64,000 nucleotides of DNA from Bradyrhizobium guangdongense (lineage in GTDB: Bacteria; Pseudomonadota; Alphaproteobacteria; Rhizobiales; Xanthobacteraceae): contig NZ_CP030051.1 of the NCBI RefSeq assembly GCF_004114975.1, positions 3,472,001 to 3,536,000 of the forward strand, read 5' to 3'. The notes beneath the pieces are model-generated. The model saw only the letters and a list, made by a program, of their open reading frames with translations. It did not search any database and had not been told where the DNA came from. The translations under genes and the position numbers were made by a program. Positions 10,001 to 18,769 of the stretch are shown here, piece after piece; the first letter of the stretch is position 1; each line of letters begins with the position of its first letter.

Positions 10001-10018
10001 ATACGCGATCTTGCGTAT
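10001..10018. promoter_or_regulatory. Inverted repeat between permease-kinase and urtA
   Basis: A perfect 6-bp inverted repeat, ATACGC-N6-GCGTAT, lies in the 170-bp divergent intergenic region, 72 bp before the urtA start. It is a candidate binding site for the LuxR-type regulator or another dimeric factor. Position and symmetry are the only evidence. Confidence 0.4.
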
Positions 10019-10089
10019 GCTTGCGCTGCACAAATCCGGGCCATCCTCACGACACCAATCGCGTGTCCTCGAACAAAGGTGGGGTGCTC

Positions 10090-11349
10090 ATGTCAGACGA
10101 AGCCAACAAGGGCCTGTTGTCGCCGCTCAGGCGCAAATTATTGATGGGAATGGCCGCCGTGCCGGCGATGACGATGCTGCCGCGCGCATCTTTTGCGCAG
10201 GCCCCTGCGACATCGGCGGTCAATACCACGGGTCTCGCGGTCACCGACACCGAGGTCACCGTCGGCATCCTGCACTCGGCCACCGGCACGATGGCGATCT
10301 CGGAGACCGGTTCGATCGAAGCCGAGAAGCTCGCCATCGAGCAGATCAACGCCGCCGGCGGCGTGCTCGGGCGCAAGATCAAGTTCATCCAGGAAGACGG
10401 CGCTTCGGACTGGCCGACCTTCGCGGAGAAGGCGAAGAAGCTGCTCGTGAACGACAAGGTTGCGGCGATCATGGGCTGCTGGACCTCGGCCTCGCGCAAG
10501 GCGGTGCTGCCGGTCGTCGAACAGTACAACGGCATGCTCTACTACCCGACCTTCTATGAAGGTCTCGAGCAGTCCAAGAACGTCATCTACACCGGCCAGG
10601 AAGCGACCCAGCAGATTCTCGCCGGCCTGAACTGGATCGCCAAGGAGAAGGGCGCGAAGACCTTCTTCTTCATCGGCTCCGACTACATCTGGCCGCGCAC
10701 CTCGAACAAGATCGCGCGCAAGCACGTCGAGAACGTACTGAAGGGCAAGGTCGTCGGCGAGGAGTACTATCCGCTCGGCAACACCCAGTTCAATTCCGTC
10801 ATCAACAAGATCAAGCTGACCAAGCCCGACGTGATCTTCACCGACGTCGTCGGCGGATCCAACGTCGCCTTCTACAAGCAGCTCAAGGCCGCCGGCATCG
10901 ATCTCGCCAAGCAGGCGCTGCTGACGATCTCGGTCACCGAGGACGAGATCGACGGCATTGGCGGCGAAAACATCGCGGGCGCCTATGCCTGCATGAAGTA
11001 TTTCCAGTCGCTCGACAATCCCAATAACAAGGCCTTCGTGCCCGCGTTCAAGAAGATGTGGGGCGAGAAGACCGTGATCGGAGACGTGACCCAGGCCGCG
11101 TATCTCGGTCCGTGGTTGTGGAAGTTGACGGTCGAGAAGGCGGGCTCTTTCGATATCGACAAGATCGCGGCGGCATCGCCCGGCGTCGAGTTCAAGGGCG
11201 CGCCGGAAGGTTATGTGCGCATCCATGAGAACCATCACCTCTGGTCGAAGACCCGCGTCGGCCGCGCCAAGCTCGATGGCCAGTTCGAGCTGATCTACGA
11301 GACCGCCGATCTCGTCGAGCCCGATCCGTTCCCGAAGGGCTACCAGTAA
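10090..11349 (+). CDS. urtA: UrtA-type urea/amide-binding protein of ABC importer
   Basis: A 419-residue periplasmic binding protein of the HAAT family. The start is ATG 10090 after GGTGGGG. The N-terminus (SPLRRKLLMGMAAVPAMTML, then ASFAQAP) is a signal peptide with an Arg-Arg pair, possibly Tat-type. The mature part has the UrtA hallmarks VGILHSATGTMAISE, CWTSASRKAVLPVVE, YPTFYEGLE and a C-terminal HLWSKTRVGRAK. Methylophilus FmdD, which binds short-chain amides and urea, belongs to the same family and sits next to fmdA/fmdB as here, so formamide or acetamide is as likely a ligand as urea. It leads the operon that includes urtBCDE, fmdA, fmdB and amiF. Confidence 0.93.
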   Translation: MSDEANKGLLSPLRRKLLMGMAAVPAMTMLPRASFAQAPATSAVNTTGLAVTDTEVTVGILHSATGTMAISETGSIEAEKLAIEQINAAGGVLGRKIKFIQEDGASDWPTFAEKAKKLLVNDKVAAIMGCWTSASRKAVLPVVEQYNGMLYYPTFYEGLEQSKNVIYTGQEATQQILAGLNWIAKEKGAKTFFFIGSDYIWPRTSNKIARKHVENVLKGKVVGEEYYPLGNTQFNSVINKIKLTKPDVIFTDVVGGSNVAFYKQLKAAGIDLAKQALLTISVTEDEIDGIGGENIAGAYACMKYFQSLDNPNNKAFVPAFKKMWGEKTVIGDVTQAAYLGPWLWKLTVEKAGSFDIDKIAAASPGVEFKGAPEGYVRIHENHHLWSKTRVGRAKLDGQFELIYETADLVEPDPFPKGYQ

Positions 11350-11488
11350 GCCGTCGCCACCATCCCGGCAAAGAGCTCCCTGATGCGGACCATCAATCCG
11401 CGTCTCACGACCCCGCGCCGCGATGTCGATCGCGGCGCGGGACCCTGTGCCCTCGGACGCGAGACCGCGTCCTCGACGGAGAAACCAG

Positions 11489-12415
11489 ATGTTCGGCGAC
11501 TATTCGATTGGCGACCTCGGCTCGATCTTCGTCATGCAGGGCTTTGCCGGGCTGATCCTGTTCTCCGTCTACGTGCTGATGGCGCTGGGGCTCGCGATCA
11601 TCTTCGGCCAGATGGGCGTCATCAACATGGCCCATGGCGAGTTCATGATCCTCGGCGCCTACGTCACCTGGATGACGTCGAACTTCTTCCAGTCCTATCT
11701 GCCTGGTCTGTTCAGCGGCTATTTCTTCCTCGCGATGATATTGGCCTTCCTGGCGTCCGGCGCGCTCGGAATGCTGGTCGAATGGGTGCTGATCCGGCAC
11801 CTCTATAAGCGCCCGCTCGACACGCTGCTGGCGACCTGGGGCCTCAGCCTGATGCTGCAGCAGGCCTATCGCTCGATCTTCGGCGCGCGCGAAGTCGGCG
11901 TCGAGCTGCCGCAATGGATGCTGGGCTCGCTCCACGTCACCGACTCGATCGAGGTGCCGATCAACGGCGTCTTCGTGATGGGCCTGACGGTGCTGATCAC
12001 GATCGGCGTCGCCTACATCATGTTCCGCTCGCGCTGGGGCCGCCAGGTCCGCGCCGTCGTGCAGAACCGCATCATGGCAGGCGCCGTCGGCATCAACACC
12101 GCGAAGGTCGACCGATACACCTTCGCCCTCGGCTGCGGCATCGCCGGCGTCGCCGGCTCGGCCTTCACCATGATCGGCTCGACCGGGCCGACCTCGGGCC
12201 AGCTCTACATCGTCGATACGTTCCTGGTCGTCGTGTTCGGCGGCGCCGCAAGCCTGCTCGGCACTATCGCCTCCGCCTTCTCGATCTCGCAGACCCAGTC
12301 GACCCTCGAGTTCTTCATGTCGGGTTCGATGGCGAAGGTGCTGACGCTGCTTGCGGTGGTGGGAATTCTGATGCTGCGGCCGCAGGGCCTGTTCGCCCTC
12401 AAGGTCCGTAAATAA
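11489..12415 (+). CDS. urtB: UrtB-type permease of urea/amide ABC importer
   Basis: A 308-residue inner-membrane permease of the LivH/UrtB family. ATG 11489 is chosen because it opens directly into MFGDYSIGDLGSIFVMQGFA; an upstream in-frame start at 11423 would add a charged, unrelated 22 residues. Hydrophobic segments run through the protein, with the family blocks FGQMGVINMAHGEFMILGAY near the N-terminus and ASLLGTIASAFSISQTQSTL near the C-terminus. It forms the membrane channel with UrtC. It follows urtA by about 140 bp, a gap with no other gene. Confidence 0.93.
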   Translation: MFGDYSIGDLGSIFVMQGFAGLILFSVYVLMALGLAIIFGQMGVINMAHGEFMILGAYVTWMTSNFFQSYLPGLFSGYFFLAMILAFLASGALGMLVEWVLIRHLYKRPLDTLLATWGLSLMLQQAYRSIFGAREVGVELPQWMLGSLHVTDSIEVPINGVFVMGLTVLITIGVAYIMFRSRWGRQVRAVVQNRIMAGAVGINTAKVDRYTFALGCGIAGVAGSAFTMIGSTGPTSGQLYIVDTFLVVVFGGAASLLGTIASAFSISQTQSTLEFFMSGSMAKVLTLLAVVGILMLRPQGLFALKVRK

Positions 12416-12437
12416 CGAAAGTGCAGGGGGCTGACCC

Positions 12438-13577
12438 ATGAACGATAGTCGTTTCGCCACGCGTTCGGAGTTGATCGGCATCCTGGTGCTCGCGGTCTTT
12501 CTGGTCGTGATCCTGCCGCTCTGCCTCGACGTCTTTCGCCTCAACCTGGTCGCCAAATATCTGACCTATGCCTTCGTCGCGCTGGGGCTGGTGATCTGCT
12601 GGGGTTACGGCGGCATCCTGAGCCTGGGGCAGGGCGTATTCTTCGGCCTCGGCGGCTACTGCATGGCGATGTTCCTCAAGCTCGAGGCCTCCAGCGTCGA
12701 AAACACCAAGATCCAGTCGACGCCGGGCATCCCCGACTTCATGGACTGGAACCAGATCACGGCGCTGCCGTTCTTCTGGAAGCCGTTCCACAGCCTGACC
12801 TTCACCATCGCCGCCGTCATCCTGGTGCCCGGCATCTTCGCCCTGATCATCGGTGCTGCGATGTTCAAGCGTCGGGTCGGCGGCACCTACTTCGCGATCA
12901 TCACGCAGGCGGTTGCGGCGATACTGACAATCCTGATCGTCGGTCAGCAGGGCTACACCGGCGGCATCAACGGCATGACCGACCTGCGCACGCTGAAGGG
13001 GTGGGATATCCGTCCCGACCACGCCAAGGTCGTGCTCTACTTCTTCGAGGTCGGCCTGCTGTTCGGCTGCATCTTCATCGCGCAGTTCGTCCGCCATTCG
13101 AAGCTCGGCCGCATCCTGGTGGCGATGCGCGACCAGGAGGACCGGGTCCGCTTCTCCGGCTACAGCGTCGCCAACTTCAAGATCTTCGCCTTCTGCATCG
13201 CCGCGATCTTCGCCGCAATCGGCGGCGCCATGTTCGCGCTCAACGTCGGCTTCATGTCGCCGTCCTTCGTCGGCATCGTGCCCTCGATCGAGATGGTGAT
13301 CTACACCGCGGTCGGCGGCCGGCTCTCGATCCTGGGTGCGGTCTACGGAACGATCCTCGTCAACTTCGCCAAGACCAGCCTCTCTGAGTCGTTTCCCGAA
13401 CTCTGGCTGTTCGGCCTCGGCGGCCTGTTCATCGCCGTGGTGCTGGCATTCCCGAATGGCCTCGCCGGCATCTGGGGCGATTACGTCCAGCCGCGAGTCA
13501 GCAAGCTGATCGGCACACGCAAGGCCAAGCCCGGCTGGACCGACAACTCGGTCGCCGACGGCGCGCCGGCAGAGTGA
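12438..13577 (+). CDS. urtC: UrtC-type permease of urea/amide ABC importer
   Basis: A 379-residue LivM/UrtC-family permease, second half of the membrane channel. It begins 22 bp after urtB, with GCAGGGGG before the ATG. Multiple membrane segments are visible, with the family block CWGYGGILSLGQGVFFGLGG near residue 55 and MRDQEDRVRFSGYSVANFKI near 230. The extended loop at about residues 80-115, between membrane segments, is usual for UrtC. The end of the gene (GGCAGAGTGAGGAGA) resembles the end of each unit in the tandem repeat that follows. Confidence 0.93.
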   Translation: MNDSRFATRSELIGILVLAVFLVVILPLCLDVFRLNLVAKYLTYAFVALGLVICWGYGGILSLGQGVFFGLGGYCMAMFLKLEASSVENTKIQSTPGIPDFMDWNQITALPFFWKPFHSLTFTIAAVILVPGIFALIIGAAMFKRRVGGTYFAIITQAVAAILTILIVGQQGYTGGINGMTDLRTLKGWDIRPDHAKVVLYFFEVGLLFGCIFIAQFVRHSKLGRILVAMRDQEDRVRFSGYSVANFKIFAFCIAAIFAAIGGAMFALNVGFMSPSFVGIVPSIEMVIYTAVGGRLSILGAVYGTILVNFAKTSLSESFPELWLFGLGGLFIAVVLAFPNGLAGIWGDYVQPRVSKLIGTRKAKPGWTDNSVADGAPAE

Positions 13578-13587
13578 GGAGAACGTC

Positions 13588-13766
13588 ATGCTCGTCGGTC
13601 ATCACGATGCCGATGCCACGCTGGCAGTGAGGAGATAGATCATGCTCGTCGGTCATCACGATGCCGATGCCACGCTGGCAGTGAGGAGATAGATCATGCT
13701 CGTCGGTCATCACGATGCCGATGCCACGCTGGCAGTGAGGAGATAGATCATGCTCGTCGGTCATCA
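13588..13766 (+). repeat. 54-bp tandem repeat, three copies plus 17 bp, with mini-ORFs
   Basis: Three identical 54-bp units (13588-13641, 13642-13695, 13696-13749) are followed by 17 bp of a fourth that forms the start of urtD. Each unit starts with ATG and encodes MLVGHHDADATLAVRR followed by TAG; its last 15 bases carry GAGGAGA, a ribosome site for the next ATG. Since 54 is a multiple of three, all ATGs share the urtD frame, but every unit ends in its own stop. The 3' part of the unit resembles the urtC end plus ribosome site, so the array seems to come from duplication of the urtC-urtD junction. It may tune urtD translation or be a variable-number repeat. Confidence 0.9.
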
Positions 13767-14505
13767 GCCAAAGCCCTTCCTGCTCTCGGTCGAAGGCCTC
13801 ACCGTCTCCTTCGACGGCTTCAAGGCGGTCAACGATCTCTCCTTCTACGTCGAGGAGAACGAGATTCGCGTCATCATCGGCCCCAATGGCGCCGGCAAGA
13901 CCACCGTGCTCGACCTGATCTGCGGAAAGACCAAGGCCACCTCCGGTTCGATCGAATTCCGCGGCAAGGACCTGACCAAGCTGAAGGAGAACCAGATCGT
14001 CAAGGCGGGCGTCGGTCGCAAATTCCAGACGCCGTCGATCTACGACGACCTCACCGTGTTCGAGAATTTGGAGATCTCCTATCCGCGCGGCCGCACCGTG
14101 TTCGGTGCGTTGACCTTCACCCGCGATGGCGCCGTGCGCGACCGCGTCCACGAGGTCGCCGAGATGATCTTCCTCAAGGACCGCCTCGACATGAGCGCAG
14201 CCCTGCTCAGCCACGGCCAGAAGCAGTGGCTCGAGATCGGCATGCTGCTGATCCAGGATCCGGACCTGTTGATGCTCGACGAGCCCGTGGCGGGAATGAG
14301 CGTTTCCGAACGTGCGAAGACCGCCGAGCTGCTCAACCGCATCATCAAGGACCGCTCGGTGCTCGTCATCGAGCACGACATGAAATTCGTCGAGGACATC
14401 GCCCACAAGGTCACGGTGCTGCACCAGGGCCAGATCCTCTCCGAAGGCACCATGGAGAAGGTGAAGAACGATCCGAAAGTGATCGAAGTTTACCTCGGCC
14501 ATTAA
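13750..14505 (+). CDS. urtD: UrtD-type ATPase of urea/amide ABC importer
   Basis: A 251-residue ABC ATPase of the LivG/UrtD family. Visible are Walker A (GPNGAGKTT, near residue 46), the signature (LSHGQKQWLEIGMLL), Walker B (LLMLDEPVAGMS) and the H-loop (VIEHDMKF). The first six codons are shared with the 54-bp repeats upstream, so the real start is the fourth repeated ATG, with GAGGAGATAGATC before it. No stop follows in this frame, unlike the three mini-ORFs. Confidence 0.94.
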   Translation: MLVGHQPKPFLLSVEGLTVSFDGFKAVNDLSFYVEENEIRVIIGPNGAGKTTVLDLICGKTKATSGSIEFRGKDLTKLKENQIVKAGVGRKFQTPSIYDDLTVFENLEISYPRGRTVFGALTFTRDGAVRDRVHEVAEMIFLKDRLDMSAALLSHGQKQWLEIGMLLIQDPDLLMLDEPVAGMSVSERAKTAELLNRIIKDRSVLVIEHDMKFVEDIAHKVTVLHQGQILSEGTMEKVKNDPKVIEVYLGH

Positions 14506-14516
14506 GGAGCACGCTC

Positions 14517-15206
14517 ATGCTGGCAATCAATGATCTTCACGTCGCCTACGGCCAGAGCGAGGTGCTGCACGGCCTCAACGTGTCGGTCGCGCCCAACGAG
14601 ATCGTCGCGATCATGGGCCGCAACGGCATGGGCAAGACCACGCTGATGAAGTCGCTGATGGGGATCGTGCCGACCCGGAGCGGCTCGGTGGTCATGGACG
14701 GCACCGAGCTCGGATCGCTGCCGAGCTACGACCGCGTCGCCAAGGGGCTCGCCTATGTCCCGCAGGGGCGGATGATCTTCTCGACCATGACGGTCAAGGA
14801 GAACATCGAGACGGGGCTGGTGGTGTCCGGCGGCGCGGAAGTTCCTGCTGATATCTACGAGCTGTTTCCGGTGCTGCTGGAGATGAAGGGACGCCGCGGG
14901 GGCAATCTGTCGGGCGGGCAGCAGCAGCAGCTGGCGATCGCGCGGGCGCTCGCGACCAAGCCGAAAGTGCTGCTGCTGGATGAGCCGACCGAAGGTATCC
15001 AGCCCTCGATCATCAAGGAGATGGCGCGCACCTTGAAGCGAATTCGCGACGAGCGGGGCCTGTCGATCGTCGTCTCCGAGCAGGTGCTGAGCTTCGCGCT
15101 CGACATCGCCGACCGCGTGCTCGTGATCGAGAACGGCGAGATCGTGCGCGACGATCCGCGCGACAGCGTCGATGCCGCGCAGATCTCAAAATTCCTGTCC
15201 GTCTAA
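14517..15206 (+). CDS. urtE: UrtE-type ATPase of urea/amide ABC importer
   Basis: A 229-residue ABC ATPase of the LivF/UrtE family, pairing with UrtD. ATG 14517 follows AAGGAGCACGCTC; the open frame extends further upstream but overlaps urtD. Walker A is GRNGMGKTT, the signature is LSGGQQQQLAIARAL, Walker B is VLLLDEPTEGI. The sequence EGIQPSIIKEM after Walker B is typical of UrtE. It starts 11 bp after urtD. Confidence 0.94.
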   Translation: MLAINDLHVAYGQSEVLHGLNVSVAPNEIVAIMGRNGMGKTTLMKSLMGIVPTRSGSVVMDGTELGSLPSYDRVAKGLAYVPQGRMIFSTMTVKENIETGLVVSGGAEVPADIYELFPVLLEMKGRRGGNLSGGQQQQLAIARALATKPKVLLLDEPTEGIQPSIIKEMARTLKRIRDERGLSIVVSEQVLSFALDIADRVLVIENGEIVRDDPRDSVDAAQISKFLSV

Positions 15207-15230
15207 CCAGTAACCAAGGGGAGCATCTCG

Positions 15231-16460
15231 ATGCCAGACACGCTGATCAAGGTCGATCTCACGAAATCGGCCTATGAAAACGACAAGATCCACAACCGCT
15301 GGCATCCGGAGGTTCCGATCGTGGAGTGGGTCAGCCCGGGCGACGATTTCATCATCGAGACCGTCGATTGGACCGGCGGCTTCATCAAGAACAACGACTC
15401 GGCGGACGACGTGCGCGATATCGACCTATCGATCGTGCACTTCCTGTCCGGTCCGATCGGCGTCAAGGGCGCCGAGCCCGGCGATCTCCTGGTCGTCGAC
15501 CTGCTCGACGTCGGTCCGCTCAAGGAGAGCCTGTGGGGCTTCAACGGCTTTTTCTCCAAGCAGAACGGCGGCGGCTTCCTGACCGATCACTTCCCGCTGG
15601 CGCAGAAGTCGATCTGGGACATCAAGGGCCTCTACACCTCGTCGCGCCACGTGCCCGGCGTCAACTTCGCCGGCCTGATCCATCCCGGCCTGATCGGCTG
15701 TCTGCCTGATGCCAAGATGCTCGCGGCCTGGAACGCGCGCGAAGCCGAACTGATCGCGACCAATCCGGACCGTGTTCCGGGCCTTGCCAATCCGCCGTTC
15801 GCGCCGACCGCCCACGCCGGCCGGGCCAAGGGCGACGTCAAGGCCAAGATCGGTCTCGAGGGCGCCCGCACGGTGCCGCCGCGCGAGCATGGCGGCAATT
15901 GCGACATCAAGGATCTGTCGCGCGGCTCGAAGATCTACTTCCCGGTCTATGTGCCCGGCGGCGGCCTCTCGATGGGCGATCTGCATTTCAGCCAGGGCGA
16001 CGGCGAGATCACCTTCTGCGGCGCGATCGAGATGGCCGGCTGGCTGCACATCAAGGTCGACGTCATCAAGGACGGCGTGGCGAAATACGGCATCAAGAAC
16101 CCCGTGTTCAAGCCGTCGCCGATCACGCCGAACTACAAGGATTATCTGATCTTCGAGGGCATCTCGGTCGACGAGGCCGGCAAGCAGCATTACCTCGACG
16201 TTCACATCGCCTACCGCCAGGCCTGCCTGAACGCGATCGAGTATCTGAAGAAGTTCGGCTATTCCGGCGCCCAGGCCTATTCGATCCTCGGCACCGCGCC
16301 GTGCCAGGGCCACATCTCCGGCGTGGTCGACGTGCCCAACGCCTGCGCCACGCTGTGGCTGCCGACGGAGATCTTCGACTTCGACGTGATGCCGTCGGCG
16401 GCGGGTCCCGTGAAGCACATCACGGGCGATATCCAGATGCCGATCTCGCCCGACAAATAG
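15231..16460 (+). CDS. fmdA: Formamidase, FmdA/AmdA family
   Basis: A 409-residue formamidase (formamide to formate and ammonia), cytoplasmic, of the metal-dependent acetamidase/formamidase family. The start ATG follows AGGGGAGCATCTCG, 24 bp after urtE. Family blocks include MPDTLIKVDLTKSAYENDKI, HNRWHPEVP, NNDSADDVRDIDLSIVHFLS, HPGLIGCLP, PREHGGNCDIKDLSRGSKIY and GGGLSMGDLHFSQGDGEITF. This is the family of the Methylophilus fmdA enzyme, which is likewise clustered with an amide/urea ABC importer. It is not homologous to the second formamidase, AmiF, in the same operon. Confidence 0.95.
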   Translation: MPDTLIKVDLTKSAYENDKIHNRWHPEVPIVEWVSPGDDFIIETVDWTGGFIKNNDSADDVRDIDLSIVHFLSGPIGVKGAEPGDLLVVDLLDVGPLKESLWGFNGFFSKQNGGGFLTDHFPLAQKSIWDIKGLYTSSRHVPGVNFAGLIHPGLIGCLPDAKMLAAWNAREAELIATNPDRVPGLANPPFAPTAHAGRAKGDVKAKIGLEGARTVPPREHGGNCDIKDLSRGSKIYFPVYVPGGGLSMGDLHFSQGDGEITFCGAIEMAGWLHIKVDVIKDGVAKYGIKNPVFKPSPITPNYKDYLIFEGISVDEAGKQHYLDVHIAYRQACLNAIEYLKKFGYSGAQAYSILGTAPCQGHISGVVDVPNACATLWLPTEIFDFDVMPSAAGPVKHITGDIQMPISPDK

Positions 16461-16517
16461 TCTCCATGCGCGGCGCGTGAGCCCCGCATCCGGCGTGCGA
16501 CAGCGAAGGGAGCGACG

Positions 16518-16868
16518 ATGCCCGTCTATGAATATCTCTGCCATGATTGCGGACCGTTCACCGACATGCGGCCGATGGCCGAATGCGACGAGCCGCAAGC
16601 CTGCCCGCGCTGCGAGATCGAATCGCCGCGCGTGATCCTCACCGCGCCGGCGTTCTCCTGCATGCCCGCGGACAGGCGCAAGGCGCACGCCACCAACGAG
16701 CAGAGCCGGCATGCGCCGAAGACGCTCGACCAGTACAAGGCCGCGCACGGTCCGGGCTGCGGCTGCTGCGGATCGGGTCCGAAGAAGAAGCCCGGGCGGC
16801 TCGTGACCAAAAGCAGGAGCGGCGCGGTCGGCTTTCCGACCGCGCGGCCCTGGATGATCAGCCACTGA
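16518..16868 (+). CDS. fmdB: FmdB-family zinc-ribbon protein
   Basis: A 116-residue protein starting [12 protein letters not shown], the FmdB/CxxC zinc-ribbon signature, with the second pair in CPRC (about residues 33-36). A second Cys cluster, [10 protein letters not shown], follows near residue 82, and the tail is basic. FmdB was described as a putative regulator of formamidase in Methylophilus; its biochemical role is still unclear. ATG is preceded by AAGGGAGCGACG, 57 bp after fmdA, so it belongs to the operon. Confidence 0.9.
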   Translation: MPVYEYLCHDCGPFTDMRPMAECDEPQACPRCEIESPRVILTAPAFSCMPADRRKAHATNEQSRHAPKTLDQYKAAHGPGCGCCGSGPKKKPGRLVTKSRSGAVGFPTARPWMISH

Positions 16869-16914
16869 CGCTGCGGACCGAAGAAACTCGAACCAGAACA
16901 GAAGGGCGTTTCAA

Positions 16915-17955
16915 ATGCTTCACGGTGACATCTCTTCCAGCAACGACGTGGTCGGCGTGGCCGTCGTCAATTACAAGATGCCGCGGCTGCACACCAAGGC
17001 CGAGGTGCTCGACAACGCCCGCAAGATCGCCGACATGGTCGTGGGCATGAAGCTCGGCCTGCCGGGCATGGACCTCGTCATCTTCCCGGAATACTCCACC
17101 CACGGCATCATGTACGATGCCAAGGAGATGTACGAGACCGCCTCGCAGGTGCCGGGTGAGGAGACCGCGATCTTTGCCGCGGCCTGCCGCAAGGCGAAGG
17201 TCTGGGGTGTGTTCTCGCTGACCGGCGAGCGCCACGAGGAACATCCGGACAAGGCGCCCTACAACACGCTGATCCTGATGAACGACAAGGGCGAGATCGT
17301 GCAGAAATATCGCAAGATCATGCCCTGGGTGCCGATCGAAGGCTGGTATCCCGGCAATTGCACCTATGTCTCCGACGGCCCGAAGGGGCTGAAGGTCAGC
17401 CTGATCATCTGCGACGACGGCAATTACCCGGAGATCTGGCGCGATTGCGCGATGAAAGGCGCGGAACTGATCGTGCGCTGCCAGGGCTACATGTATCCGG
17501 CCAAGGAGCAGCAGGTGATGATCTCCAAGGCGATGGCCTGGGCCAACAACGTCTATGTCGCGGTGGCCAATGCCGCGGGGTTCGACGGCGTCTATTCCTA
17601 TTTCGGCCACTCCGCGATCGTCGGCTTCGACGGCCGAACGCTGGGTGAGACCGGCGAGGAGGAATACGGCATCCAGTACGCGGGCCTCTCGAAGACCTTG
17701 ATCCGCGATGCACGCCGCAACAACCAGTCGCAGAACCATCTCTTCAAGCTGCTGCATCGCGGCTACACCGGCATGATCAATTCCGGCGAAAGCGCGAAAG
17801 GTTTGGCCGCCTGTCCCTATGACTTCTATTCGAAATGGATCGCCGATCCCGAAGGCACGCGCGACATGGTCGAGGCGATGACACGTCCGACAGTCGGCAC
17901 GGAGGAATGCCCGATCGACGGCATTCCCAACGAGAAGTCCGCGACGAACTACTAG
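16915..17955 (+). CDS. amiF: Formamidase AmiF, nitrilase superfamily
   Basis: A 346-residue carbon-nitrogen hydrolase that closely follows the AmiF formamidase/aliphatic amidase pattern. The catalytic triad is visible: Glu59 (IFPEYSTHG), Lys134 (YRKIMPW) and Cys166 ([20 protein letters not shown]). These positions match the Helicobacter AmiF residues within one position. It hydrolyses formamide to formate and ammonia. It ends the operon, 46 bp after fmdB. Its stop codon lies inside a 20-bp sequence repeated in inverted orientation at 22473-22492. Confidence 0.95.
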   Translation: MLHGDISSSNDVVGVAVVNYKMPRLHTKAEVLDNARKIADMVVGMKLGLPGMDLVIFPEYSTHGIMYDAKEMYETASQVPGEETAIFAAACRKAKVWGVFSLTGERHEEHPDKAPYNTLILMNDKGEIVQKYRKIMPWVPIEGWYPGNCTYVSDGPKGLKVSLIICDDGNYPEIWRDCAMKGAELIVRCQGYMYPAKEQQVMISKAMAWANNVYVAVANAAGFDGVYSYFGHSAIVGFDGRTLGETGEEEYGIQYAGLSKTLIRDARRNNQSQNHLFKLLHRGYTGMINSGESAKGLAACPYDFYSKWIADPEGTRDMVEAMTRPTVGTEECPIDGIPNEKSATNY

Positions 17956-17971
17956 GGCGTGTACTCATAAA
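17952..17971 (+). repeat. Left copy of 20-bp inverted repeat bounding a 4.5-kb block
   Basis: CTAGGGCGTGTACTCATAAA here is found as its exact reverse complement at 22473-22492. The copy starts at the amiF stop codon. The block between the copies holds accessory genes of less uniform composition, and both copies may be ends of a mobile or repeat-mediated insertion. Confidence 0.7.
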
Positions 17972-18243
17972 ATTGAGAGAACCGCTCATCCGAGCCGCGT
18001 CGTCGGATTTACCTCCGAAAGCTGACGTTCGCCGGGGCGGTCGGCAGGTCAGCTAAGGGCCAGAAGCAGACCATCCTAGCTCGCCGCCGATACAAATTGC
18101 GAAGCTCGAAATGAACTAATGATCAGTGAACCCAAAAATGAAAATAGCCGCGATAGGACGATGCCTTCGGCAATTTTCGGTTGCTATTGCAATCCCCCAA
18201 TATCCAGACAAATTCGACGTCGCAAATGCCCCCACGAACCGGA

Positions 18244-18546
18244 ATGTCGCCGAGAAAAGCCGTCCTCATTGGATGTATGCTTATGCTTGGTTTTGGCGTG
18301 CTGTTCGTGGGGTTCTGGGGTCACTTCTTATATCTTTGGTATCTCACGGACGAGGTGCAGGTGATCTCGATGAGAGCCGGACGTGCTCTTGGCCACGCGA
18401 CTTATCGCGAAGCCCCAATGATTTTCATCTACCAATTCGGTAGACAGGCCGCCTTTTGCGCGCTGGGACTTTTTCTTGTTGCGGTGGCGGTCATTATCCC
18501 GATCTATCATCGCAAGCGGCTGTTTTGGCCAGATGGCGACAGATGA
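18244..18546 (+). CDS. Small membrane protein of unknown function
   Basis: About 100 residues with two clear membrane helices (VLIGCMLMLGFGVLFVGFW near residues 7-25, AAFCALGLFLVAVAVIIPIY near 70-89) and a basic end. ATG 18244 opens at MSPRKAV; an in-frame ATG at 18226 would add six residues. Neither has a strong ribosome site. I do not recognise the family. It lies in the accessory block between the 20-bp inverted repeats. Confidence 0.5.
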   Translation: MSPRKAVLIGCMLMLGFGVLFVGFWGHFLYLWYLTDEVQVISMRAGRALGHATYREAPMIFIYQFGRQAAFCALGLFLVAVAVIIPIYHRKRLFWPDGDR

Positions 18547-18769
18547 TCTTGATCATGATGGCTGGTCCGCTGCGGGTCAGCAGCGCCGGCTTCATCGCCA
18601 ACCGGTGAGTTCCGGTCTGCCCTCAACTTCGGACAAGCTCCTCCGGGGTGCATAGTGTGCGAAGGGCAGGCGACCCTATCGATGAGTACCTTCACCGTTA
18701 CTTACCTCGGTCGCAGGACAATAACGCGATTTCGCGGTCCAATCGTCGGTGGCGTGATATCATACTCGT

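Noticed and set aside
8319..10031. 570-codon minus-strand frame
   Set aside because: Shadow of the permease domain in another frame; Arg-rich, no family pattern.
13588..13766. CRISPR-like array
   Set aside because: Units are directly adjacent and identical, without spacers; it is a tandem repeat.
13498..14502. Repeat protein on the minus strand with 18-residue repeats
   Set aside because: The repeat is the antisense of the 54-bp DNA repeat and the rest is the shadow of urtD.
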